Below are positions 1 to 7,222 of a stretch of DNA of 64,000 nt, one piece after another. Source of the DNA: Bryobacterales bacterium (GTDB lineage Bacteria; Acidobacteriota; Terriglobia; Bryobacterales; Bryobacteraceae); contig JAFAQY010000069.1 of assembly GCA_019261985.1 (NCBI GenBank), positions 1 through 64,000 of the forward strand, written 5' to 3'. Under the pieces are notes generated by a model. It was not told the origin of the DNA, did no database searches, and worked only from the letters and a program-made list of their open reading frames with translations. The translations under genes and the position numbers were made by a program. Every line of letters starts with the position of its first letter. The stretch's first letter is position 1.

Positions 1-1
1 T

Positions 2-1087
2 GGCGGGCTGCTCTTCGCGCTGTTCCTGTTCGGGTGGGGGCTATCGATGTTGTGGGGTCCCGTTGGCGACCGGTTCGGCAGAGTGAAGACGCTGATGCTC
101 ACTATTCTTTGCTACTCCGTTTTCACCTTCGCGGGAGCGATCGCGACGAGCGTTTGGCAATTGGCCTTGTTCCGGCTTCTGGCGGGTGTGGGGATCGGCG
201 GTGAGTGGACCCTCGGCGGGACGTTTGTCGCCGAGGAGTGGCCGGAATCGCGCCGCAAGATGGGGGCAGGGCTGATGCAGACCGGATACTACTTCGGCAT
301 TCTTATGGCGGCGCTGCTGAACGCGACAATCGGCGCGGCATTCGGATGGCGCGTCATGTTCGCCATCGGGGGATTGCCCGCCTTTCTCGTTTTGTTGATC
401 AATAAGGGAGTGCATGAGCCTTCGCGGTGGAAACCGCCGGAGTCGGCGCGGCGCGCAATGGCGATGCTGTTTTCGCCGGAGTACCGGAGACGGACGCTGT
501 TGAACGCGATCTATCTGTTGGTGTCGATCGCGGGTTTATGGGCGGGCACGGTTTACGTTCCCTCGGGAGCCGCCTTCCTGGCATCCAAAGCAGGCGCTAA
601 CGCTTTAGAGGCTACTCGCATGGGTTCGTATGCCACGGTGCTGGTCGCTGTCACGACGATCTTGGGTTGCGTGGCGCTTCCGCCGCTGGCGGAGCGGTTC
701 GGCCGCCGCTGGACGCTGGCCGCTTATTTTCTGCTGATGTTTGTCGCGATCGCTTATGGATTCGGATACGCATATTATTTAGAGAGCAACGCGCTGGGGT
801 GGTTCCTGGCGAGCCTGGCCGTGCTGGGCTTCGGCGGCGCGAACTTTACTATGTACTCGCTGTGGCTGCCGGAACAATACCGCACGGAATGCCGCGCCAG
901 CGCCTTCGGATTCGCGACCTCCGCGGGACGCTTTCTAGGCGCGGGCGTGACGCTGCTGGTGGGATGGGCCGTGGGACGCATGCAGACCATCGGGACCCCG
1001 GTCGCGTTTACCTCACTCGCATTCCTGGTGGGCATCTTCCTGTTACCTTGGGGGGTGGAAACTAAGGGGCAGGAACTACCGGATTGA
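2..1087 (+). CDS. MFS transporter, C-terminal part (5' end outside window)
   Basis: This is a multi-pass major facilitator superfamily permease of the metabolite:H+ symporter type. The frame is open from base 2, so the true start lies upstream of the window and about 360 residues are visible. The hallmark TM2-TM3 loop is seen as GDRFGRVK, and its second-half counterpart as PPLAERFGRRW; the AGVGIGGEW segment after the first loop is typical of the sugar/organic-acid branch. The stop overlaps the TTG start of the next gene by four bases, so the acyl-CoA ligase is probably translated from the same mRNA. Together they suggest uptake and CoA activation of a small organic acid; that link is inference. 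Confidence 0.85.
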   Translation, partial: GGLLFALFLFGWGLSMLWGPVGDRFGRVKTLMLTILCYSVFTFAGAIATSVWQLALFRLLAGVGIGGEWTLGGTFVAEEWPESRRKMGAGLMQTGYYFGILMAALLNATIGAAFGWRVMFAIGGLPAFLVLLINKGVHEPSRWKPPESARRAMAMLFSPEYRRRTLLNAIYLLVSIAGLWAGTVYVPSGAAFLASKAGANALEATRMGSYATVLVAVTTILGCVALPPLAERFGRRWTLAAYFLLMFVAIAYGFGYAYYLESNALGWFLASLAVLGFGGANFTMYSLWLPEQYRTECRASAFGFATSAGRFLGAGVTLLVGWAVGRMQTIGTPVAFTSLAFLVGIFLLPWGVETKGQELPD

Positions 1088-2481
1088 ATCTACGTCAAAT
1101 TTTCGATCTTTCGCTGGTGAAGCGGCGCGATCAGCCGGGGCTCGAATGGGGCGGATCGGTTTACACTTTCGGCGAACTCGACGCGCGCAGTAATCGTATC
1201 GCGCATGCGCTTAGGGCGCGGGGATTGACGCAAGGCGACCGGCTCTGTGTGTACCTCGCGAATCGCATCGAATTCATCGATCTGTTTCTTGCGGCTATTA
1301 AACTGGGCGCGATATTCGTTCCGGTGAACATCCTTTATCGCGAGCGGGAGCTATCGCACATCCGCGCGGATGCAGAGCCGAAACTTTTCGTGACAGAAGC
1401 TGAACTGCCGGCGTTGATCGCCGAAGCGGAATCTCAGCCGGACACGCTTGAGTCGCTGCCGCTTGAGGGGGACGCTCCCGCGGCGCTGGTTTACACGTCT
1501 GGAACGACGGGGACCAGCAAAGGCGCGATCCTCACGCACAATAATTTCAGCGCCAACGCAATGAATCTCACCGGCTGCTGGCAGATCACGGATCGCGACC
1601 GGTTCCTGTTGGCCCTGCCGCTTTTCCATGTACACGCCCTCGGGAATGGAGTGCACTGCTGGCTGGTGTCCGGTTGCCGCATGCGGCTGCTGGAGCGCTT
1701 TGAACATCAAACTGCCGCGGCCGTGTTCCTGGATTTCAAACCGACGCTGTTTTTCGGCGTGCCGACCGTTTACGTTCGCCTGCTAGAAACAGCCCTGGAT
1801 GCCGCGCGCGAGATAGGGGCTCGAATGCGGCTGTTCGTCTCCGGCTCGGCGCCGCTCCCGGCGCATGTACTGGAGGAATTTCGCGAGAAATTCGGCCACA
1901 CCATATTGGAGCGGTACGGCATGACCGAAACTCTTATGAACATCTCGAATCCGTACGCGGGCGCGAGAAGGCCCGGCAGCGTGGGAATGCCATTGCCGGG
2001 AGTTTCCGTGCGAATCGACGAATCTACCGGGGAACTGCTGTTAAAAGGCCCGAATGTGTTCACCGGCTACTGGAAGCGAGAAGACGCGACGCGCGAGGCC
2101 TTTGTGGACGGCTGGTTCAAGACCGGCGACATCGCCACGCGATCGGCGGACGGCTACTACACGCTGCATGGCAGGCGCAGCGATCTGATCATTTCCGGCG
2201 GGTTCAATATCTATCCGCGCGAGATCGAGGAGTTCCTGATGGAACAACCGGAAGTGGCGGAAGCCGCGGTGGTCGGTGAACCAGACCGCGTGCGAGGCGA
2301 GATTCCCATAGCATATTTGGCGCCGCGAGGCATTTGCGACTGCTCCGTTCTGGAGGCGCGCTGCCGCGAAAAACTGGCATCGTTCAAGATTCCGCGGCGG
2401 TTTGAATTGGTTGAGACGCTGCCGCGGAACGCGCTAGGCAAAGTTCAGAAACACCTGCTGGCGAGGGCATCGCAAAGCTAA
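1084..2481 (+). CDS. Acyl-CoA ligase, MatB-like (malonyl/methylmalonyl-CoA synthetase type)
   Basis: This is an ANL-superfamily acid:CoA ligase of 465 residues, short for the family because the N-terminal region is reduced. The phosphate-binding motif YTSGTTGTSKG lies near residues 137-147. The segment MRLFVSGSAPLPAH followed by ERYGMTETLMNISNPY closely matches malonyl-CoA synthetase (MatB), as does GKVQKHLL at the C-terminus with its catalytic lysine. Expected reaction: carboxylic acid + ATP + CoA to acyl-CoA + AMP + PPi. It starts at TTG overlapping the transporter stop and ends directly before glgA. Malonate or methylmalonate as substrate is a likely but unproven assignment; other short dicarboxylates are possible. 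Confidence 0.75.
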   Translation: MNLRQIFDLSLVKRRDQPGLEWGGSVYTFGELDARSNRIAHALRARGLTQGDRLCVYLANRIEFIDLFLAAIKLGAIFVPVNILYRERELSHIRADAEPKLFVTEAELPALIAEAESQPDTLESLPLEGDAPAALVYTSGTTGTSKGAILTHNNFSANAMNLTGCWQITDRDRFLLALPLFHVHALGNGVHCWLVSGCRMRLLERFEHQTAAAVFLDFKPTLFFGVPTVYVRLLETALDAAREIGARMRLFVSGSAPLPAHVLEEFREKFGHTILERYGMTETLMNISNPYAGARRPGSVGMPLPGVSVRIDESTGELLLKGPNVFTGYWKREDATREAFVDGWFKTGDIATRSADGYYTLHGRRSDLIISGGFNIYPREIEEFLMEQPEVAEAAVVGEPDRVRGEIPIAYLAPRGICDCSVLEARCREKLASFKIPRRFELVETLPRNALGKVQKHLLARASQS

Positions 2482-3894
2482 ATGGCCCGCGTTCTGATGG
2501 TGGCTTCCGAAGCCGCGCCCTTCGCCAAATCCGGAGGATTAGGCGATGTTTTGGGATCGCTTCCTCCAGCGCTGGCGCGCTTGGGGGATGAGGTCGCGGT
2601 CGTGTTGCCGCGGTACCGCGGGATGACTCTTCCGCGAGAGCGCATCTGGGATAGTTTGCCCATCCAAGCCGGCGCATTCTTTTACTTCACGGGTATCGAC
2701 CAAGTGGTTCGCCAGGGAGTGCGGTACATGTTTGTCGATTGTCCGGTGCTCTATGACCGGCCGGGATTTTATGCGGATTCGACGGGCGATTACATCGACA
2801 ACCATATTCGCTTCGGGGTGCTGTGCCAAGCCGCGCTGAACATATCGCGCCACATTTTCCGGGCGGATGTTCTGCACGCCCATGACTGGCAAGCTGGCCT
2901 GGTACCGGTATATCTGCGTGAGAATTACTCCGGCGATCCAACGTTTTTCAAGATGCGCTCCGTTTTCACGATTCATAATCTCGGATATCAGGGGCAGTTT
3001 CCGGCCCGCGCGTTATCCGATCTGACGTTGGACCGCCGCCTGTTCCACCTGGAGGGCCTTGAATTTTACGGGGGCTTGAACTTCTTGAAAGCCGGTGTGG
3101 TTTGGGCGGATGCGGTTACAACCGTCAGTCCCACTTACGCTCGCGAAATTCAAACGCCGGAATACGGCTTCAACATGGATGGGCTGCTGCGGTCCCGATC
3201 CACGAAACTTAGCGGCATCCTGAACGGCGCCGACTATAACGAATGGAACCCTGAAACCGACAGCTATATTACGGCGCACTATTCGCTGGAGAATTTAGCG
3301 CCGAAGCGTGCATGTAAGCTGGACCTTCTGCGCGAAATGCGCTTGCCGTCCGATCCGGACCGGCCGGTATTCGGGATCGTGTCGCGTCTGGCGCCTCAAA
3401 AAGGGATGGACTTAGTGGCGGCGGCAGTACCGAGCCTGGTGGACCGCGGCGCTTTCGTCGTGGCCCTGGGCTCGGGTGACAGCGGGCTGGAACGCGCATT
3501 TCGTTCCCTGAGCGATTCTTTTGCTTCGAGAGTTTCCGTGCGCATCGGGTACGACGAAGGCCTGGCGCACAGAATCGAGGCCGGCGCGGACTTATTTCTA
3601 ATGCCGAGCCGTTATGAGCCCTGCGGTTTAAATCAGATCTACAGCCTGCGATACGGCACCGTTCCAGTGGTGCGCGCAACCGGGGGTTTGGAAGACACCG
3701 TGGACGATGAGACCGGGTTCAAATTCCGCTCGGTGTCCGCTACCGAATTAGCCGCCGCTGCGCATGCCGCTCTCGAGGCGTTTCATGACCGCGCAGCTTG
3801 GATGGCTCGCATGCGGCTCGGGATGTCAAAGGATTTTTCGTGGGATGCTTCGGCGCGGGCGTATCACAGGTTGTATGAAACGGCGGGCGTCTAG
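2482..3894 (+). CDS. glgA: Glycogen synthase (ADP-glucose type)
   Basis: This cytoplasmic GT5 enzyme transfers glucose from ADP-glucose to growing alpha-1,4-glucan. Its 470 residues are the normal bacterial GlgA length. The ADP-glucose binding motif KSGGLGDV starts at Lys16, the HDWQAGL motif sits near residue 135, and the C-terminal donor-site block contains EPCGLNQIYSLRYGT and GGLEDTV. The ATG follows the stop of the ligase gene with no gap. No glgB, glgC or glgP is visible, so other glycogen genes must lie elsewhere. Assignment by family motifs is firm. Confidence 0.95.
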   Translation: MARVLMVASEAAPFAKSGGLGDVLGSLPPALARLGDEVAVVLPRYRGMTLPRERIWDSLPIQAGAFFYFTGIDQVVRQGVRYMFVDCPVLYDRPGFYADSTGDYIDNHIRFGVLCQAALNISRHIFRADVLHAHDWQAGLVPVYLRENYSGDPTFFKMRSVFTIHNLGYQGQFPARALSDLTLDRRLFHLEGLEFYGGLNFLKAGVVWADAVTTVSPTYAREIQTPEYGFNMDGLLRSRSTKLSGILNGADYNEWNPETDSYITAHYSLENLAPKRACKLDLLREMRLPSDPDRPVFGIVSRLAPQKGMDLVAAAVPSLVDRGAFVVALGSGDSGLERAFRSLSDSFASRVSVRIGYDEGLAHRIEAGADLFLMPSRYEPCGLNQIYSLRYGTVPVVRATGGLEDTVDDETGFKFRSVSATELAAAAHAALEAFHDRAAWMARMRLGMSKDFSWDASARAYHRLYETAGV

Positions 3895-3898
3895 AAAT

Positions 3899-4126
3899 CT
3901 ACCCGCGCTCTTCCAGGTGCTTTAAACGGGCGTCGATGACCTCTTCGACGCGGCGAAGCTCGGCGCGCCATAGGTCGCGCATGTCGTCGAAACGATTTTC
4001 GATCGCGTCTAAGCGCGAGTTCACGGCGTCGAACTTGGAATTGGCGAGTGCAATGAGGATTCCGACGATGGTGGCGTTAAACAGCATGGGAATTCCGATG
4101 GCGAGATAGAGCTGTTCGTTGGTCAC
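3899..4126 (-). CDS. Small membrane-anchored coiled-coil protein, copy 1
   Basis: Unrecognised protein of about 75 residues with one transmembrane helix (LYLAIGIPMLFNATIVGILI) followed by a charged heptad region (NSKFDAVNSRLDAIENRFDDM) and a basic/acidic C-terminal helix ending in KHLEERG. A GTG start at 4126 is preferred. The frame shared with the downstream paralogue is kept only from this point on, while the DNA upstream differs by indels that change the frame, although a longer open frame extends to 4237. It converges on glgA and is one of two tandem copies about 352 bp apart. The single TM plus coiled coil suggests a membrane-tethered oligomer; function unknown. Confidence 0.6.
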   Translation of the reverse strand: MTNEQLYLAIGIPMLFNATIVGILIALANSKFDAVNSRLDAIENRFDDMRDLWRAELRRVEEVIDARLKHLEERG

Positions 4127-4250
4127 CAAATATAGTGCGCTCCGCTGGTCACAATCTTGCACAGAGTGATGCCGCAATTGCGGATGAAGGCGAATTCCGC
4201 GATTTTGCTGAACGGCGCAGTTCAGTCGTCCGCGCAAGCGGCGCGGATTG

Positions 4251-4562
4251 CTAGCCGCGCTCTTCCAAGTGCTTTAAACGGGCGTCAATGACCTCTTCGA
4301 CGCGGCGAAGCTCGGCGCGCCATAGGTCGCGCATGTCGTCGAAGCGATTTTCGATCGCGTCCAATCGCGAGTTCACGGCGTCGAATTTGGCGTTTACAGA
4401 GTCAAACTTGGTGTTCACTCCATCAAACTTGGTGTTCACTCCATCGAACTTGGCGTTGACAGCCTCGAATTTGGAGTTTACGAACGCTATCAGGACCCCG
4501 AGGATGGTGGCATTAAAGAGCATCGGAATACCGATGGCGAGATAGAGCTGTTCGTTGGTCAC
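4251..4562 (-). CDS. Small membrane-anchored coiled-coil protein, copy 2 (expanded heptads)
   Basis: This is a paralogue of the preceding gene with the same TM segment and the same C-terminal 40 residues, but with four extra seven-residue units of the type KFDGVNT between them. The expansion is encoded by 21-bp tandem repeats at 4381-4485. The GTG at 4562 is chosen as start for the same reason as in copy 1; an in-frame ATG at 4637 lacks an evident ribosome binding site, but cannot be excluded. The heptad unit places F and V at regular positions, as expected for a lengthened coiled-coil stalk. Function unknown. Confidence 0.6.
   Translation of the reverse strand: MTNEQLYLAIGIPMLFNATILGVLIAFVNSKFEAVNAKFDGVNTKFDGVNTKFDSVNAKFDAVNSRLDAIENRFDDMRDLWRAELRRVEEVIDARLKHLEERG
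4381..4485. repeat. Five 21-bp tandem repeats encoding heptads
   Basis: Five consecutive 21-bp units start with TC(A/G)AA; units 2 and 3 (4402-4422 and 4423-4443) are identical. Read on the minus strand, each encodes one seven-residue step of the coiled coil. The paralogous gene has only one such unit, near 4029. Confidence 0.9.
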
Positions 4563-4782
4563 CAAAGATAGTGCGCTCCGCTGGTCACAATTCTCGCACA
4601 AGGTGAATGCCGCAATTGCGGATGAAGGGGAATTCATACACCGGCGTTCCGCGGTCCGGCAGATGCGGTAATATCAGTTCTACCCGCGTTCACCGCCCCA
4701 CGGCTGGGGTGGAGGTGAAACTCTGTCATTTCCCGCGCGTCCTTAATGACGCGTTGTTCTGGAAGTGCAAGGAGGGCGGGTA

Positions 4783-5589
4783 GTGGCACAGCCACAGCAG
4801 AATCCGGGCGAACCCAAACTCAGCGGTCAAACCATCATCGGCGAGCTACTCCGGAATATGGAACTCGGCCGGTTTGAGCTGGCTTATTCCGTCCTGCTGC
4901 CCTGCGTTTTCCGGGTGTACCTCAACCCGGAAGATCATGCGCGTCTGGCCGGCGTTGTCGATCTAATCGTCGAAGACGCGGCACGGGCGCTTCGCAGCCG
5001 CGTGGCCGAATTGAACCGCCACGCAGGCAACGGCATGTTGCGCCGCGCTCCCAAAAATAAAAAAGAGTTCAAAATTGCGTGCCGCGATTGGATTATCGAT
5101 TTACTTCCCGATCCCGAAGTCCCGGCGGGCAATGTCGAAATTCACTCCGAACTGAACGAAATCCCGCAGCCGGGCTATCGGGGAGTTAAGACAACGCTCA
5201 CCGGCCGCGATCCCACCGTCACTTCGCAACGCGTTACGGCGCCCTCCGATACCCGTCGCGCCGGTGAACGCGTCTACGCGGAGATCCACTACGAAGACGA
5301 TTCCGGACCGCAGACCTTGTTGGTTACTCAGAATGAGGTCCGCGTGGGGCGTGGCGGGGACAATCAGCCGATGGATCTGGCGCTGTACGCGAGCGACGAG
5401 GTCTCGCGCGAGCACTTATTGCTTCGGCGCGATCCCGCGACGGGCGTCTTCGTGATCATCGACCAGAGCACGAATGGCACCTGGGTGGATGGCCGGCGGC
5501 TGAAGCGCGGCGTGGAAGAAGTTCTGCCCGATCAGGCTCAGATTAAGGTCGCCGAAGTGGTCAGCTTGGTATTTGAGGTTCGCAAATGA
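4783..5589 (+). CDS. FHA-domain phosphothreonine-binding protein (FhaA-like)
   Basis: This cytoplasmic adaptor of 268 residues is predicted to bind phosphothreonine peptides made by the kinase encoded downstream. The C-terminal FHA domain (about 180-268) has the canonical residues: GR at 189-190, SREH at 208-211 and STNGTW at 229-234. The N-terminal 130 residues resemble the DUF3662-type region of actinobacterial FhaA, a tentative match. The GTG at 4783 is chosen because a perfect AAGGAGG lies seven bases before it; an earlier in-frame GTG at 4765 would put that site inside the gene. It is first in the operon, and its stop overlaps the start of a 30-residue peptide gene (ATGA). Confidence 0.85.
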   Translation: MAQPQQNPGEPKLSGQTIIGELLRNMELGRFELAYSVLLPCVFRVYLNPEDHARLAGVVDLIVEDAARALRSRVAELNRHAGNGMLRRAPKNKKEFKIACRDWIIDLLPDPEVPAGNVEIHSELNEIPQPGYRGVKTTLTGRDPTVTSQRVTAPSDTRRAGERVYAEIHYEDDSGPQTLLVTQNEVRVGRGGDNQPMDLALYASDEVSREHLLLRRDPATGVFVIIDQSTNGTWVDGRRLKRGVEEVLPDQAQIKVAEVVSLVFEVRK

Positions 5590-5678
5590 CTCTGCTGTAC
5601 AGCGCGCATGTTCCTTTTGTGGCCGTGTTTCTTGTGTTTGTCGCTGCCTTGGCGGGTGTGCATTGGAGGCGGCGATGA
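5586..5678 (+). CDS. 30-residue single-pass membrane micro-peptide, coupled at both ends
   Basis: This small reading frame begins with the ATG of an ATGA overlap with the FHA gene and ends in an ATGA overlap with the PP2C gene, so it exactly fills the gap between them. GAGG lies seven bases before its ATG. The peptide starts MTLLYSAHVPF, continues with a hydrophobic helix (VAVFLVFVAALAGV) and ends HWRRR, a classical single-span membrane peptide with a positive cytoplasmic tail. The double coupling makes chance unlikely, but a pure translational-coupling leader for the phosphatase remains possible. No family is recognised. Confidence 0.65.
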   Translation: MTLLYSAHVPFVAVFLVFVAALAGVHWRRR

Positions 5679-7222
5679 CTGGCGCGGTCACATGGACGGC
5701 CGGCATTGCAACTCACCCTGGGCTGCTGCGCTCCAACAATGAAGATCGCGTCTTTGTGGACGAGACGGACGGAATTTTTCTTGTGGTGGATGGAATCGGC
5801 GGCCAGGCGGCGGGCGAGACCGCCGCGGAAACGGCAGTGCGCGTCATCGCGGAACAGCTTGCGCATTCGAACGGCAGCGCCGAAGAACGAGTGCGCGGGT
5901 CCATTACCGCGGCCAACAACGAAATCTTCGACCTGGCGCAAGCTCAACAAGACTGGCGGGGCATGGCATGCGTCCTGACGCTGGCGGTCATCGACGACGA
6001 TCGTGTTGTGGTGGGGCACGTCGGCGATTCGCGCCTGTATGTAATGCAAGGCGGCAAGCTGCGCAAGCTGACCTCCGACCACTCGCCTGTCGGCGAGCGC
6101 GAAGACCAGGGCGAGATCAGCGAACGTGAAGCGATGGCGGACCCTCGCCGTAACCAGGTCTTTAGGGATGTGGGATCGCGTCCGCGCCAGCCCGACGAAG
6201 ACGACTTCATCGAAGTGCACAGCTTTCCGTTCCGCGCGGACGCGGCGCTGCTGCTGTGTAGCGATGGGCTGAGCGATTGCGTGCCTTCGATCGATATCAC
6301 CGCGATTATAGAAACCTACGACGGGGATGCCGAAGCAGTCAGCCAGCGTTTAACGGATGCGGCGAACGAGGCCGGGGGTAAGGACAATATCAGCGTTATT
6401 TTCGTCGCGGGCGCGGATTTCTCGGGCGCCGCGGCGGCACGGGCGCGCCGGCGTCATGCCATCACGCGCCTGCGGCAGAAACCCTGGAAAATCGCGCTGA
6501 GCCGGGCGGTTTGGCTTTTAGGCGGAATGCTGATGGGAACAGCGCTGTGGGCGTTTCTGAATCGCAGCACGCTAGATCATTCGCAAGGCGCGAGCCGCCG
6601 CATCGCGGTGGCCGCGTCCGATCCGCGAGCGATTGCTTCCGCGCTTAGCGTGGCGCAGCCTGGCGATACTCTGGACGTCGCTCCCGGCGAATATTTTGGG
6701 CCTATCGAAATGCGCGATGAGATCAACCTGATCAGCCGGACGCCAGGGGCGGCAATCATTCGACTCGACCCAGCGGCAGTGGCGGATGCCGGCATCGCCT
6801 TTGCGGCGCGAGGCATTCACCACGGCCGGATCAGCGGCTTCCGGATTGCGGGCAGCAAGGCAGTACCGCTTGCCACCGGAATTCTTGTGGACGGCGCCAA
6901 TCTCGAAATCGACGACGTTGATATTTCAGGCGCTGCGGACTGCGCCATTCGCATCGTGTCGGGTTCGTCGCCCGTAATCCACGCGAGCGATCTGCACGAT
7001 AACCCGGGCTGCGGGATTTGGATTGGAGGCGACAGCTCACCGCAGATTGCCGGAAACCGGATTGCCGGCAACGGAATCGCAAGGGACGCGCCGCGGGCGG
7101 GAATCGAACTTCATCCCCCCGCGGCGCCCACGATTGAGCGCAACATTATTACGGGCAATGGCGCGCCTAACGTTGAAGAAGATATCGGCCGCGCCAACGT
7201 CACCGGGGAGGGCAAGCCATGA
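5675..7222 (+). CDS. PP2C-type Ser/Thr phosphatase with TM helix and extracytoplasmic beta-helix
   Basis: This 515-residue protein dephosphorylates Ser/Thr-phosphoproteins and is the partner of the kinase downstream (compare PstP). PP2C metal motifs are complete: SNNEDR near 24, DGIGG from Asp39, VGHVGDSRLY, LTSDHS, CSDGL and GGKDNIS. A TM helix follows at about 277-297, then about 200 residues with the imperfect repeats of a right-handed parallel beta-helix (for example GDTLDVAPGEYFGP, SSPVIHASDLHDN, SSPQIAGNRIAGN), like NosD/DUF1565 carbohydrate-binding helices. The ATG at 5675 has GGAGG six bases upstream. PstP enzymes normally lack a folded external domain of this type. External ligand: unknown; a cell wall glycan is the inference. 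Confidence 0.88.
   Translation: MTGAVTWTAGIATHPGLLRSNNEDRVFVDETDGIFLVVDGIGGQAAGETAAETAVRVIAEQLAHSNGSAEERVRGSITAANNEIFDLAQAQQDWRGMACVLTLAVIDDDRVVVGHVGDSRLYVMQGGKLRKLTSDHSPVGEREDQGEISEREAMADPRRNQVFRDVGSRPRQPDEDDFIEVHSFPFRADAALLLCSDGLSDCVPSIDITAIIETYDGDAEAVSQRLTDAANEAGGKDNISVIFVAGADFSGAAAARARRRHAITRLRQKPWKIALSRAVWLLGGMLMGTALWAFLNRSTLDHSQGASRRIAVAASDPRAIASALSVAQPGDTLDVAPGEYFGPIEMRDEINLISRTPGAAIIRLDPAAVADAGIAFAARGIHHGRISGFRIAGSKAVPLATGILVDGANLEIDDVDISGAADCAIRIVSGSSPVIHASDLHDNPGCGIWIGGDSSPQIAGNRIAGNGIARDAPRAGIELHPPAAPTIERNIITGNGAPNVEEDIGRANVTGEGKP

Larger units (their letters stand above)
3899..4640. repeat. Tandem gene duplication, unit about 352 bp
   Basis: The two coiled-coil genes and the roughly 75 bp upstream of each are near-identical in DNA (for example the stretch ending in GCAATTGCGGATGAAGG occurs in both). 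The second unit is longer by about 84 bp because of extra 21-bp repeats. This points to a fairly recent tandem duplication. Confidence 0.85.
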
